Origin: JAILZP01 sp037444185
Lineage (GTDB): Bacteria > Bacillota > Desulfotomaculia > Desulfotomaculales > Desulfocucumaceae
Reading direction: 5' to 3'
Length of the DNA stretch: 64,000 bases
Assembly (NCBI GenBank): GCA_037444185.1
Contig: JBBIMW010000007.1
Location: forward strand, 1 to 64,000
The notes beneath the pieces are model-generated. The model was not told the DNA's origin. It did no database searches and was given only the letters and a program-made list of their open reading frames with translations. Shown in pieces: positions 33,777 through 43,395 of this stretch (positions within the stretch are counted from its first letter, which is position 1; every line of letters begins with the position of its first letter). The translations under genes and the position numbers were made by a program.

Positions 33777-34883
33777 ATGCACAGGCTGACAACCCGTCCC
33801 GTCATGGTGGGCAGTGTGCCGGTGGGAGGAGGGGCGCCGGTATCGGTGCAGTCCATGACCAACACAGACACCCGGGACGCGGCTGCCACGGCGGCGCAAA
33901 TAAACGGATTGGCGGCGGCGGGATGTGAAATAGTGAGGGTGGCGGTTCCGGACATGGAAGCGGCCGGAGCCTTGGGGGCCATAAAGGAGAGGATAAGCAT
34001 CCCCCTGATTGCGGACATACATTTTGATTACCGCCTGGCCCTTGAGGCTGTGAAGGCCGGTGTGGACGGCCTGAGAATAAATCCGGGCAACATCGGGGGC
34101 CAGGAAAAGGTGGGGCTGGTGGTGGATGCCTGCAGGGAAAGGCAGATTCCCATTAGAATAGGGGTCAACGCCGGGTCCCTGGAAAGGGATCTGCTGGAGA
34201 AACACGGCGGCCCCACCGCCGGGGCCATGGTGGAAAGCGCCCTGCGCCATATTAATATGCTGGAGGAGTTGAACTTCAGGGAAATAAAGATCTCCCTGAA
34301 GGCCTCCGATGTGCCCCTGACCATAGAGGCGTACCGTCTTATGGCCGGGAAGGCGAATTATCCCCTCCACGTGGGTGTGACTGAAGCAGGCACCCTGCGT
34401 GGGGGGACAATTAAGTCGGCCGTGGGCATCGGAACACTGCTGGCCATGGGAATAGGCGACACCATAAGAGTGTCCCTGACCGGGCATCCGCTGCACGAGG
34501 TGGGGGTGGGCTGGGAAATATTAAAGGCCCTGGGATTAAGGCGGCGGGGAGTGGAACTGATTTCGTGCCCCACCTGCGGCAGAACCCAGGTGGACATCAT
34601 CTCCCTGGCCAACAGGCTGGAAGAACTGCTGGCCCAGGTGGACAAACCTTTGAAGGTGGCCGTCATGGGCTGTGTGGTGAACGGCCCCGGGGAGGCCCGC
34701 CATGCCGACGTCGGCATGGCGGGAGGCAGGGGAGAGGGGCTGATTTTCCGTAAGGGCCGGGTGCTGCGCAAAGTTCCCGAGGACCGCCTGCTGGACGAAC
34801 TGGTGCGGGAGGTTTACGGCCTTATTAATGAGGAGTCTTCTACCGGAGAGGAGAATGCGCTGTGTTGGTCTCACAGCTTTTAA
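33777..34883 (+). CDS. ispG: 4-hydroxy-3-methylbut-2-enyl diphosphate synthase
   Basis: A 368-residue [4Fe-4S] enzyme of the MEP pathway (GcpE). VQSMTNTDTRD, LIADIHFDYRLAL, RINPGNIGG and GVNAGSLE are in the TIM barrel; cluster cysteines are in SCPTCGRTQVD and MGCVVNGPGEARHADVG. It starts with ATG 19 bases after rseP and its end overlaps the start of proS by 22 bases. Confidence 0.96.
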   Translation: MHRLTTRPVMVGSVPVGGGAPVSVQSMTNTDTRDAAATAAQINGLAAAGCEIVRVAVPDMEAAGALGAIKERISIPLIADIHFDYRLALEAVKAGVDGLRINPGNIGGQEKVGLVVDACRERQIPIRIGVNAGSLERDLLEKHGGPTAGAMVESALRHINMLEELNFREIKISLKASDVPLTIEAYRLMAGKANYPLHVGVTEAGTLRGGTIKSAVGIGTLLAMGIGDTIRVSLTGHPLHEVGVGWEILKALGLRRRGVELISCPTCGRTQVDIISLANRLEELLAQVDKPLKVAVMGCVVNGPGEARHADVGMAGGRGEGLIFRKGRVLRKVPEDRLLDELVREVYGLINEESSTGEENALCWSHSF

Positions 34884-36586
34884 TGCCCACCCTGCGGGAA
34901 ACACCGGCCGAGGCCGAGGTGATCAGCCACCGGCTGATGGTCCGGGCGGGCTACATCAGGAAGGCGGCGGCCGGGGTATACACCTTTATGCCTTTGGCCT
35001 GGCGGGTGATTAAAAAAATAGAGGCCATTGTACGGGAGGAAATGGACCGGCAGGGCGGGCAGGAGATAATGATGCCCATTATACAGCCGGCCGAACTATG
35101 GCAGGAGTCGGGGCGCTGGGACGTGTACGGCGCCGAGCTGTTCCGCTTGAAGGACAGGCATGGCAGGGACTTTTGCCTGGGCCCCACCCACGAGGAAATA
35201 ATTACCACCCTAGTGAGGGGGGAGGTCGGTTCCTACAAGCAGCTTCCGCTGCTGCTGTATCAGATTCAGTTCAAGTACCGGGACGAGAGAAGGCCCCGTT
35301 TCGGCCTGATGCGGGGAAGGGAGTTTATTATGAAGGACCTTTATTCCTTCGACCGGGACCATGAAGGGCTGGATATCAGCTATCGTAAAATGTACGAGGC
35401 CTACACCAGGGTATTCAGGCGCTGCGGACTGAGATTCAGGCCGGTGGAGGCGGACCCGGGGGCCATCGGAGGTAGCGACACCCACGAATTTATGGTGCTG
35501 GCCGACTCGGGGGAGGCCTTGGTGGTGTATTGTCCCGGCATGCCTTGCGGTTATGCGGCAAATGTCGAGAGGGCGGTGAGCCCGCCGGAACCGACGGCGG
35601 GTGGTGAGCCACCCGGCCCCGTCAAGGAGGTGCCGACACCCGGCGTAAAGACGGTGGAACAGGTGGCCTCATTCTTTGGGGTTTCTCCCAGAAATGTAAT
35701 CAAGACCCTCGTTTATGAAACCGAAAAGGGGCCGGTGGCGGCCCTGGTGAGGGGGGACCGGGACGTCAACGAGATTAAGCTGAAAAAGGCGGTGGATGTG
35801 ATTAGCCTGGAACTGGCCGGCCCGGAGGCGGTGGCCGGGATTACCGGGGCTGAGGCGGGTTTTGCCGGTCCGGTGGGACTGTCCGGTGTGAAGATAGTGG
35901 CCGACCAGGAGATTGACGCACTGCCCTGGGCAGTGTCCGGGGCCAACCGGGATCATCGCCACCTGATCAATGTAAAGCCCGGAAGGGAATTTAAGCCGGA
36001 TGTGGTGACCGACATAAGGCTGGTTAAGTCCGGGGATCCGTGTCCCGGCTGCGGAAGGCCTATGGTGGAGGCCAGGGGCATAGAGGTGGGGCAGGTATTC
36101 AAATTGGGGGAAAAGTACAGCAAGGTGCATGGCGCCACCTTCCTGGACCGGGACGGCCGGGAAAAGCATTTTGTGATGGGCTGTTACGGCATCGGGGTAA
36201 CCAGAACCATGGCCGCTGCCATAGAGCAGAACCACGACGGGGACGGAATTATCTGGCCGGCGGCCATTGCCCCCTTCCATGTGATAGTGGTGCCGGTGAG
36301 TGCCAGGGATAGCGGACAGGCCGGCATGGCCCGGAGGATTTACCGGGCGCTGCTGGACGCCGGTGTCGAGGCGGTGCTGGATGACAGGGACGAAAGGCCC
36401 GGTGTCAAGTTCAAGGACGCGGATCTGGTGGGATACCCTCTTCGTGTGACCGTGGGGTCAAAGGCAGTGGCTTCCGGCGAGGTGGAACTGCGACTGCGGC
36501 GGGACGGGAGCGTGCTGGCGGTGCCGGAGGGAGAACTGGCCGGCAAAGTTGTACAATTATTGGGTAATGACCAGGGGAATGATTGA
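34862..36586 (+). CDS. proS: Prolyl-tRNA synthetase
   Basis: A 574-residue class II synthetase of the bacterial type. Motif 2 lies in QIQFKYRDERRPRFGLMRGREF; an inserted editing domain (about residues 225-390) removes mischarged alanine; motif 3 is in GCYGIGVTRTMAAAIEQN; a C-terminal anticodon-binding domain follows. GTG 34862 keeps the conserved SQLLMPTLRETPAEAEVISH start, behind GGAGAGGAG, inside the end of ispG. A YbaK-like editing domain in this position is normal for the long form. Confidence 0.96.
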   Translation: MLVSQLLMPTLRETPAEAEVISHRLMVRAGYIRKAAAGVYTFMPLAWRVIKKIEAIVREEMDRQGGQEIMMPIIQPAELWQESGRWDVYGAELFRLKDRHGRDFCLGPTHEEIITTLVRGEVGSYKQLPLLLYQIQFKYRDERRPRFGLMRGREFIMKDLYSFDRDHEGLDISYRKMYEAYTRVFRRCGLRFRPVEADPGAIGGSDTHEFMVLADSGEALVVYCPGMPCGYAANVERAVSPPEPTAGGEPPGPVKEVPTPGVKTVEQVASFFGVSPRNVIKTLVYETEKGPVAALVRGDRDVNEIKLKKAVDVISLELAGPEAVAGITGAEAGFAGPVGLSGVKIVADQEIDALPWAVSGANRDHRHLINVKPGREFKPDVVTDIRLVKSGDPCPGCGRPMVEARGIEVGQVFKLGEKYSKVHGATFLDRDGREKHFVMGCYGIGVTRTMAAAIEQNHDGDGIIWPAAIAPFHVIVVPVSARDSGQAGMARRIYRALLDAGVEAVLDDRDERPGVKFKDADLVGYPLRVTVGSKAVASGEVELRLRRDGSVLAVPEGELAGKVVQLLGNDQGND

Positions 36587-37746
36587 TGTCGGGTGCCGGC
36601 AAAAATTTCGTCATCCTGTCCGTCAGCGCCGGTTCCGGTCATATGCGGGCCGCTGCGGCCATCCGGTCGGCGCTGCTGGAGGCGGACCCGGGGTGCGGGG
36701 CAATTGTGCTGGACACTTTCAAGTATACCAGCCCCCTGTTGGAAAGGCTGATATTGGGCGCCTACATGGAGATGCTCAAATTCACCCCGGCCGTTTACGG
36801 CTATCTGTACAGCCGTTCGGAAAAGGGACGGCCCCTTTCAGGCTTTGCCAAGGCCGAATTCAACAAACTGCTGAGCAGGTTTTCAGCCGGGAGACTTTTG
36901 GATTTTATCAGCCGGTACAATCCCGGGGCGGTTATCTGTACACATCCTTTCCCATTGGGTGTACTTTCCGCCATACGTTCCCGCATGGAACCGCGGCTCC
37001 TTACAGTGGGGGTTGTCACGGATTTCATCATACATCCGTACTGGGTATTTCCGGAGGTGGATCTGTATTTGGTGGGGGCGGAAAAACTGGCCGCAGACCT
37101 GGCCGGGTACGGCATCCCCCCGGAAAGGATATGTGTCACCGGCATCCCCATTGATCCGGTTTTCGCCAATCCGGAGAGCCGGGATGGGGTGTTGGCCCAT
37201 TGCGGTATGAACCCGGGTTTGCCCACCATTCTCGTCATGGGAGGGGGCCTTGGCCTGGGGCCTCTGGCAGAGTCCGCATACGCCCTGGGGGCCATCGGCG
37301 ACCCGTGCCAGATTATTGTAGTGACCGGCAACAATGCTCACTTAAAGGAAAAAATATCGCAAATGACATCCGGCCTGCCGAACCGGGTATGCGTGCTGGG
37401 TTATGTGGACAGCATTTATTTACTGATGTCCGCTTCGGATATCATGGTGAGCAAGGCGGGGGGCCTCTCCTGCGCCGAGGCCCTGGCCAAGGGATTGCCG
37501 CTGTTCATACTGGATCCACTGCCGGGCCAGGAGGAAAGGAACAGCCGGTTTTTGACCTCCGAGGGGGCGGCGGTGGAGGTGTCCGGTGTCCCCGATCTGG
37601 TGGAGAAGATTGTAACGTGTCTGCGAAATCCGGAGAGACTGAGGGAAATGTCCCGGGCGGCGGTCCGGATAGGCAGGCCGGACGCGGCTAAAGCAGCCGC
37701 GGGGCTGATCAGTGGGATGGTGGAAAATTGCCTGGACACTAAATAA
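36586..37746 (+). CDS. MGDG synthase-like glycosyltransferase (family 28)
   Basis: A 386-residue GT-B glycosyltransferase related to monogalactosyldiacylglycerol synthases and Bacillus UgtP. N-terminal acceptor domain: ILSVSAGSGHMRAAAAIRSAL, then VVTDFIIHPYWVFPEVDLYLV; donor domain: TILVMGGGLGLGP, GYVDSIYLLMSASDIMVSKAGGLSCAEALAKGLP and a PGQEERN loop. It probably adds sugars to diacylglycerol to make membrane glycolipids, in line with the neighbouring lipid genes. ATG 36586 shares one base with the proS stop, behind CAGGGGAA. The nucleotide-sugar donor cannot be told from sequence. Confidence 0.85.
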   Translation: MSGAGKNFVILSVSAGSGHMRAAAAIRSALLEADPGCGAIVLDTFKYTSPLLERLILGAYMEMLKFTPAVYGYLYSRSEKGRPLSGFAKAEFNKLLSRFSAGRLLDFISRYNPGAVICTHPFPLGVLSAIRSRMEPRLLTVGVVTDFIIHPYWVFPEVDLYLVGAEKLAADLAGYGIPPERICVTGIPIDPVFANPESRDGVLAHCGMNPGLPTILVMGGGLGLGPLAESAYALGAIGDPCQIIVVTGNNAHLKEKISQMTSGLPNRVCVLGYVDSIYLLMSASDIMVSKAGGLSCAEALAKGLPLFILDPLPGQEERNSRFLTSEGAAVEVSGVPDLVEKIVTCLRNPERLREMSRAAVRIGRPDAAKAAAGLISGMVENCLDTK

Positions 37747-37860
37747 AACAATAAAAAAAGGGAATGATAGATATAGAAGCGATGTTATAAGGAAGCTGTC
37801 CGGCAATGGAGCGGGGTGCTGAAAATTTCCCGGAAGATGTAAATGTTGCAGGTTTTTCAC

Positions 37861-37889
37861 TTGTCAAGGCCAGCTTGGTGTGGTATACT
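37861..37889 (+). promoter_or_regulatory. Promoter of the rimP-nusA-infB operon
   Basis: TTGTCA (37861-37866), 17 bases, TATACT (37884-37889). It lies about 140 bases before rimP and starts a leader with the hairpin at 37929. The rest of the 37747-38028 gap shows nothing else. Confidence 0.7.
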
Positions 37890-37928
37890 AATCATGGTTT
37901 TCAGGCAGGGGCACAGATTTTTTCGAAG

Positions 37929-37960
37929 GAGTGGGGTTTTAGTTCCCACTCTTTCCTCTT
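37929..37960 (+). promoter_or_regulatory. rimP leader hairpin (possible attenuator)
   Basis: GAGTGGG (37929-37935), a 9-base loop and CCCACTC (37945-37951) are followed by TTTCCTCTT. Similar GAGTGGG...CCCACTC hairpins precede rimP (ylxS) in many Firmicutes, from memory. It lies between promoter and gene, so it would attenuate rather than end a unit, perhaps as NusA autoregulation. Confidence 0.6.
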
Positions 37961-38028
37961 ATGACATGATGCCTGCTTAATTTATCAGACATGTATGGCC
38001 GGATGGCCGGCAAAAGGGAGAATGCGGT

Positions 38029-38490
38029 GTGGCAAGAAACAAGGTGGCCGCCGTTGTTGAGGAAATATCAGCGCCGGTGATCGAGGACCTGGGCCTGGAG
38101 CTGGTGGAAGTGGAATTTTTAAAGGAAGGCGGCAGGTGGATACTGCGGGTGTATATCGACAAGCCGGGGGGAATCAGCCATGCCGACTGCGAAATGGTTT
38201 CCAAAAAACTGGACCCCCTCCTGGATGAGAAAGACATTGTACCACATACCTATTATCTGGAGGTATCTTCCCCGGGGATGGAAAGGCCCCTGAAAAAGCT
38301 GGCGGATTTCCAGCGTTTCAGGGGTCGTATGGTCAGGGTGACCACCTACACCCCCCTGGAAGGGCGGAAAAAATTCACCGGCAGGCTGGGTGAAATTATG
38401 GGGGGTGCCGTGGTTATCGAAGAGGAGGGCGGCAGTAGGGCCGTTCCCCTGGAACAGGTGGCGTCGGCGAGGCTGCATATTGAGCATTGA
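38029..38490 (+). CDS. rimP: Ribosome maturation factor RimP
   Basis: A 153-residue factor for 30S subunit assembly. The N-terminal domain has LGLELVEVEFLKEGGRWILRVYID and the GISHADCEMVSKKLDPLLDE helix; YYLEVSSPGMERPLKK is the family signature, and an SH3-like C-terminal domain follows. GTG 38029 follows AAAGGGAGAA. First gene of the nusA operon. Confidence 0.94.
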   Translation: MARNKVAAVVEEISAPVIEDLGLELVEVEFLKEGGRWILRVYIDKPGGISHADCEMVSKKLDPLLDEKDIVPHTYYLEVSSPGMERPLKKLADFQRFRGRMVRVTTYTPLEGRKKFTGRLGEIMGGAVVIEEEGGSRAVPLEQVASARLHIEH

Positions 38491-38526
38491 TGTTTTTTCA
38501 CTGATTTGTTTGGGAGGCGTCAAGGG

Positions 38527-39618
38527 ATGAACACCGACTTTTTAGAGGCCCTTCATGATTTGGAGAAGGAAAAGGGAATTGCCGTGCCGGTGCTGCTGGA
38601 GGCCATTGAGGCCGCGCTGCTTTCGGCTTACAAGAGGAATTTCGGGTCCCTGCAGAACGCAAGGGTGCTTATCGACCGGAATACCGGAGAATTCAAGGTG
38701 TATTCCCAGCGCACGGTGGTGGACCAGGTGCACGATCCAAGACTGGAGATTACTGTTTCTGAAGCAAGAAATATTGATCCGCGATATGAGCCGGGTGACA
38801 TTGTTGAAAACGAGGTTACTCCGAGAAATTTCGGGCGGATAGCGGCCCAGACCGCCAAGCAGGTGGTGGTCCAGCGCATCCGGGAGGCCGAGCGGAACAT
38901 TATTTACGAGGAGTACGCAAACCGCGAGGGGGACATTGTCACCGGAGTCATCCAGCGTGTGGAGCAGAAGAATGTGTATGTGGAGCTGGGTAAAACAGAG
39001 GCCATACTGACCCCTTTGGAGCAGATGCCCGGAGAGGATTATCGCCAGGGAAACAGGATAAAGGCTTACATCGTAGAGGTGAAAAAGACCAACAAGGCGC
39101 CCCAGATTATCATTTCCAGGACCCATCCGGGACTTTTGAAGAGGTTGTTCGAACTGGAAGTTCCGGAGCTTTATGAGGGGGTGGTGGAATTGAAGGTGGT
39201 GGCCCGGGAAGCCGGATACAGATCGAAAATAGCCGTGTACTCCAGGGATGAAAACGTGGATCCGGTGGGAGCCTGCGTAGGTCCCAAGGGAATGCGGGTG
39301 CAGACCATTGTTAACGAGTTGAACGGGGAAAAAATAGATGTTATCAAGTGGAACCCGGATCCTTCAAAATTTGTGGCAGCCTCATTAAGTCCGGCCAAGG
39401 TGGTGGCGGTGGATGTCTGGGAGGAGGAAAAGGTGGCCCGGGTCATTGTGCCGGACTATCAGCTGTCCCTGGCCATCGGCAAGGAGGGTCAGAACGCCAG
39501 GCTGGCAGCAAAGTTGACAAACTGGAAGATAGATATAAAAAGCGAGTCCCAGATGGAGGAGATATACCAGCAGGAAGGCTACGGGGATTATTATCAGCAG
39601 GAAGAATATGTTGAGTGA
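38527..39618 (+). CDS. nusA: Transcription termination/antitermination factor NusA
   Basis: A 363-residue NusA of the short Firmicute form: N-terminal RNA-polymerase-binding domain (residues 1-125), S1 domain (VTGVIQRVEQKNVYVELGKTEA), and two KH domains (GACVGPKGMRVQTIVNELNGEKIDVI and AIGKEGQNARLAAKLTNWKIDI). The acidic repeats of the enterobacterial form are absent; the tail is Glu/Gln/Tyr-rich. ATG 38527 follows GGGAGG. Confidence 0.96.
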   Translation: MNTDFLEALHDLEKEKGIAVPVLLEAIEAALLSAYKRNFGSLQNARVLIDRNTGEFKVYSQRTVVDQVHDPRLEITVSEARNIDPRYEPGDIVENEVTPRNFGRIAAQTAKQVVVQRIREAERNIIYEEYANREGDIVTGVIQRVEQKNVYVELGKTEAILTPLEQMPGEDYRQGNRIKAYIVEVKKTNKAPQIIISRTHPGLLKRLFELEVPELYEGVVELKVVAREAGYRSKIAVYSRDENVDPVGACVGPKGMRVQTIVNELNGEKIDVIKWNPDPSKFVAASLSPAKVVAVDVWEEEKVARVIVPDYQLSLAIGKEGQNARLAAKLTNWKIDIKSESQMEEIYQQEGYGDYYQQEEYVE

Positions 39619-39674
39619 GGTTGCTGCGGGGCGCGCGGCAAGGCGTGTTATCCGGTCGGCGGGAGGTGGGGAAG

Positions 39675-39941
39675 GTGCCCAGAGTTAAAAAAATTCCGCA
39701 GAGGATGTGTGTCGGCTGCCAGGAAATGAAGCCCAAAAAGGAACTGATCAGGATAGTTCGCACCCCCGATGACAGTATTGAGATTGATCCCACAGGCAAA
39801 AAATCTGGCCGGGGCGCCTATATATGCCCCCGCGTGGAGTGCCTGCAGAAAGCGGGGAGGGGAAAAAAGCTGGAAAGGGCGCTGGAGAGGCCGGTTTCCA
39901 GGGAGGTATACGATACATTGGCACAGAGGCTGAACAGTTGA
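39675..39941 (+). CDS. rnpM: RNase P modulator RnpM (YlxR)
   Basis: An 88-residue YlxR/DUF448 protein, lately described as a modulator of RNase P. RMCVGCQEMKPKKELIRIVR and GRGAYICP are the family motifs. GTG 39675 follows GGGAGGTGGG. It sits between nusA and an L7Ae-family gene as in most Firmicutes, and its stop overlaps the ATG of that gene (TGATG). Confidence 0.92.
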   Translation: MPRVKKIPQRMCVGCQEMKPKKELIRIVRTPDDSIEIDPTGKKSGRGAYICPRVECLQKAGRGKKLERALERPVSREVYDTLAQRLNS

Positions 39942-40261
39942 TGCAGGATAAGGTATTGAGCATGATTGGTCTTGCCAGGAGGGCGGGATGCGCGGACAGC
40001 GGCGATGCGGCAGTCCGCTGCGCAATTGACCGCAGGAAGGCCAGGCTGATAATTTTGGCCGGGGACGCCTCCGAAAGAACAAAAGAGGTTTTCCGGCATC
40101 TGGCCCGGGAGTCCGGGACGCCTCTGGCCGTGTACGGCGCTGTGAATGATCTGGGCAGGGCGCTGGGCAAACCTCTTCGGGCGGTGGTGTCCATCAACGA
40201 TGAGGGTTTCGCGCGGAGTATCATCGGGATATTGGAAAGGGGAGTGACATGCGAGAAATGA
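39941..40261 (+). CDS. L7Ae-family RNA-binding protein (YlxQ)
   Basis: A 106-residue L7Ae/L30e/S12e/Gadd45-family protein, the YlxQ position of the nusA-infB operon. MIGLARRAGCADSGD, ARLIILAGDASERT and YGAVNDLGRALGKP fit kink-turn-binding relatives. The exact RNA target is unknown. Start ATG overlaps the rnpM stop. Confidence 0.85.
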   Translation: MQDKVLSMIGLARRAGCADSGDAAVRCAIDRRKARLIILAGDASERTKEVFRHLARESGTPLAVYGAVNDLGRALGKPLRAVVSINDEGFARSIIGILERGVTCEK

Positions 40262-40322
40262 GAAGTTGGGACCCTCTCCTTCCAGTGTCTGCAATTAGAG
40301 ATTTATACTAGGAGGTGAATTT

Positions 40323-43319
40323 ATGGTAAAAAAACGGGTACATGAACTGGCCAGGGAACTTAACATAGAGAGCAAGGATATTATTAAAGGGATGGCCCAG
40401 ATGGGAATAAACCCGAAATCCCACATGAGCACCCTGGAGGAGAAGGACATCGAGTTGTTCATGAAATACTACCAGAAAAAAAAGGAACAGGGCGCCAATG
40501 TGGAACAGGCCGGGAACCGTACGGATTCTTCCACGGCAAAGCCAGCCGGCGGGAATATACCGGCGGCTTCAACGCCTCTTGAAAAACATTCTCCCAAGCC
40601 CCAGGATAAACCTGTCCAGCCGCCGACGCAAGATGACAGGAAAAGGCAGGATAGAAGGGATTACAGGTACGATCGGGGGCCGGGGCTGGTGGACCGGGTG
40701 CCGTCACGGCCACCGGACAGAAGGTTCGAAGATCGGTCAGCCAGAAGTATGCCGCCAAAAAAGACTATGCCGCCTTTACCTGCCCCGCCCCAGAGGCATC
40801 CTGCGGCGGCCAGGCCGCAGTTTGATCCGCCGGTACAGGCGCCACCGCCCGTGATCCACCCGCAGCCTCCAGTCGAAAGGGTTAACTTGGACAGGCCGGA
40901 AAGGCCTCAGGTCAGGCCCGTCGAACCAGAACAGACGCCGGTGGCCAAGGAGAGGCCCAAGTATCCGGACAGGTCACGGCCCGCCGCCCATACCGGACAG
41001 GAACAGCAGCAGCGCGATCAGCGCCCTGTTCCGGGCAGGGACCGCCCCCCGTTCAATGGAAGGCCCGCCGGTGACCGTGACAGGAGATTCGACCGCGACC
41101 GGAAACCCGGGACCGACCGTGGGGGGTATCAGCAGAGGGGCCCGGCAAGGCAAGTTGATTCGCCCAGGCCGGAGGACAGCCGTCCAAGACCCTTCAGGAC
41201 GGAAGAGCGGGACCGCGGTGACCGTCCGGGTGGCCCTTCCGCAGCCGGCAGGCCCGCCCCGGGCAGGGGCAGGCCGGGACAGAGGCCGGCGCCTGCCGGG
41301 GAAATCAGGCCCAAGCCGGGTGCTGTTTTGAAGGTGCCCAAGGTACCCGATCAGGCCAAGGGCATAGACAAGATTAAGGCTTCGGAAAAATCCAGATCGA
41401 GGATCCAGCAGACCCAGGCCAAGGGTTTTGGCAAGGCCAAGGATAAACCCAGGTTTGGCGAGGACTCTGAAGATCGCAACCTGCGCTTGATGCCGGGCAA
41501 AAAGAAAGGGGTTCAGCAAAAGCAGAGATACGATCAGAGACCTGTTGTACAACAGGAAAAGAAGCCGGTGGTGATCGGTGAAACCGTAACCGTTCAGGAA
41601 CTGGCGGAAAAAATGAAGAAAAGCCCGGCTGAACTGATCAAAAAATTATTGCTGATGGGCATAATGGCCACCATCAACCAGGAGATAGATTCGGACACTG
41701 CCGTAATACTGGCGGGCGAATACGGCTTCGAGGTGGAAGTGAAGATCGAGCTGGATGCCGAGGCACAGATGGAGCAGTATACCGAGGATGATCCCGGCAA
41801 CCTTATGGAGAGGCCTTGCGTGGTCACTGTGATGGGGCACGTTGACCATGGAAAGACTTCGCTGTTGGACGCCATAAGGGAGACCAACGTGATCGCCACC
41901 GAGGCCGGGGGCATAACCCAGCATATCGGGGCGTATCAGGTTGAGCACAATAATAAGAGAATAACCTTTGTGGACACACCGGGCCACGAGGCCTTCACCG
42001 CCATGCGGGCCAGGGGCGCCCGGGTCACCGATATAGCAGTGCTGGTGGTCTCCGCCGAAGACGGTGTGATGCCTCAGACAGTGGAGGCCATAAACCACGC
42101 CAAGGCGGCGGGTGTTCCCATCGTTGTGGCCATAAATAAAATGGATAAGCCCGGGGCCAACCCGGAAAAGGTAAAGCAGCAGCTTACCGAGTACAATCTG
42201 ATCCCCGAGGAATGGGGCGGGGATACAATTTGCGTTCCCGTAAGCGCCAAGGTGAAAATGGGATTGGAAGACCTGCTGGAGAATATCCTCCTGTTGGCCG
42301 AGGTGGCGGAACTAAAGGCCAATCCCGGCAGACCCGCCAGGGGTACCGTTATTGAGGCCGAACTGGACAAGGGACGGGGTCCGGTGGCCACAGTACTGGT
42401 GCAGAACGGCACCCTCAATATTGGGGACGGTATCGTGGCCGGTACGGCCTTCGGCAGGGTCAGGGCCATGATGGATGACAAGGGCAGGCGTATTAAGAAG
42501 GCCTTTCCCTCCACTCCGGTGGAGGTGCTGGGATTCCACGAGGTACCCCTGGCCGGGGACGCTTTTTATGTGGTCAAGGATGAAAAGGCCATGAGGCAGA
42601 TCATAGACAAGCGCCTGGTCAGGAAGAGACAGGAAGAATTGAAAGTCAGCACCACCCGCGTCTCCCTTGAGGATTTGTTCAAGCACATCAAGGAGGGCCA
42701 GGTAAAAGAGCTCCACCTGGTGGTCAAGGCGGATGTTCAGGGTTCAGTGGAAGCCATCCGCCAGTCCCTGGAAAGGCTGTCCACCGATGAGGTCAAGGTT
42801 AAAATAATTCACGGCGGGGTCGGCTCCGTTACAGAAACCGATATTATGCTGGCTTCTGCCTCAAACGCCATCATCATCGGCTTTAATGTGCGGCCGGATG
42901 TAAATGCCCGCAGGGCGGCGGAAAGCGAGAAGGTTGATATACGCCTGTACAGGGTGATTTATGATGCCATAGACGACATAAAGGCCGCCATGAGCGGACT
43001 GCTGGAACCGGAAACCAGGGAGGTCATTCTGGGCCGGGTGGAAGTCCGTAAAATATTCAAAGCCTCAAAGCTGGGTACCATTGCCGGATGTTATGTGGTG
43101 GAGGGCAAGATTACCAGGGACGCAGGGTTGAGGCTGATCAGGGACGGCGTGGTGGTTTACGAGGGCAGGGTGGACTCCCTGAGACGATTCAAGGATGACG
43201 TCAAGGAGGTTATGCAAGGTTACGAGTGCGGCCTGACCTTGGAAAACTACCAGGACGTTCACGAGGGAGACATTGTGGAGGCTTTCACCACGGAACAGAT
43301 CAAGAGGGAATTGGCCTGA
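40323..43319 (+). CDS. infB: Translation initiation factor IF-2
   Basis: A 998-residue IF-2. Residues 1-50 and about 415-470 are IF2-N modules (VHELARELN, and TVQELAEKMKKSPAELIKKLLLMG). The G domain starts near 500 with GHVDHGKTS (505), DTPGHEAF, NKMDKPGAN and SAK motifs; domains II, III (DVQGSVEAI) and IV (GRVEVRKIFKASKLGTIAGCYV) follow. Between the IF2-N modules lies an extended linker of about 350 residues very rich in Pro, Arg, Asp and Gln, which makes the protein much longer than the roughly 715 residues of Bacillus. ATG behind AGGAGGTG. Confidence 0.97.
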   Translation: MVKKRVHELARELNIESKDIIKGMAQMGINPKSHMSTLEEKDIELFMKYYQKKKEQGANVEQAGNRTDSSTAKPAGGNIPAASTPLEKHSPKPQDKPVQPPTQDDRKRQDRRDYRYDRGPGLVDRVPSRPPDRRFEDRSARSMPPKKTMPPLPAPPQRHPAAARPQFDPPVQAPPPVIHPQPPVERVNLDRPERPQVRPVEPEQTPVAKERPKYPDRSRPAAHTGQEQQQRDQRPVPGRDRPPFNGRPAGDRDRRFDRDRKPGTDRGGYQQRGPARQVDSPRPEDSRPRPFRTEERDRGDRPGGPSAAGRPAPGRGRPGQRPAPAGEIRPKPGAVLKVPKVPDQAKGIDKIKASEKSRSRIQQTQAKGFGKAKDKPRFGEDSEDRNLRLMPGKKKGVQQKQRYDQRPVVQQEKKPVVIGETVTVQELAEKMKKSPAELIKKLLLMGIMATINQEIDSDTAVILAGEYGFEVEVKIELDAEAQMEQYTEDDPGNLMERPCVVTVMGHVDHGKTSLLDAIRETNVIATEAGGITQHIGAYQVEHNNKRITFVDTPGHEAFTAMRARGARVTDIAVLVVSAEDGVMPQTVEAINHAKAAGVPIVVAINKMDKPGANPEKVKQQLTEYNLIPEEWGGDTICVPVSAKVKMGLEDLLENILLLAEVAELKANPGRPARGTVIEAELDKGRGPVATVLVQNGTLNIGDGIVAGTAFGRVRAMMDDKGRRIKKAFPSTPVEVLGFHEVPLAGDAFYVVKDEKAMRQIIDKRLVRKRQEELKVSTTRVSLEDLFKHIKEGQVKELHLVVKADVQGSVEAIRQSLERLSTDEVKVKIIHGGVGSVTETDIMLASASNAIIIGFNVRPDVNARRAAESEKVDIRLYRVIYDAIDDIKAAMSGLLEPETREVILGRVEVRKIFKASKLGTIAGCYVVEGKITRDAGLRLIRDGVVVYEGRVDSLRRFKDDVKEVMQGYECGLTLENYQDVHEGDIVEAFTTEQIKRELA

Positions 43320-43395
43320 TTTTGCCGGTCAACCGCAGCCGTACAGCCTCACAGAGCAGGCCGGAATGAGAGTTTGACGCCAGGGGGTGATACAA

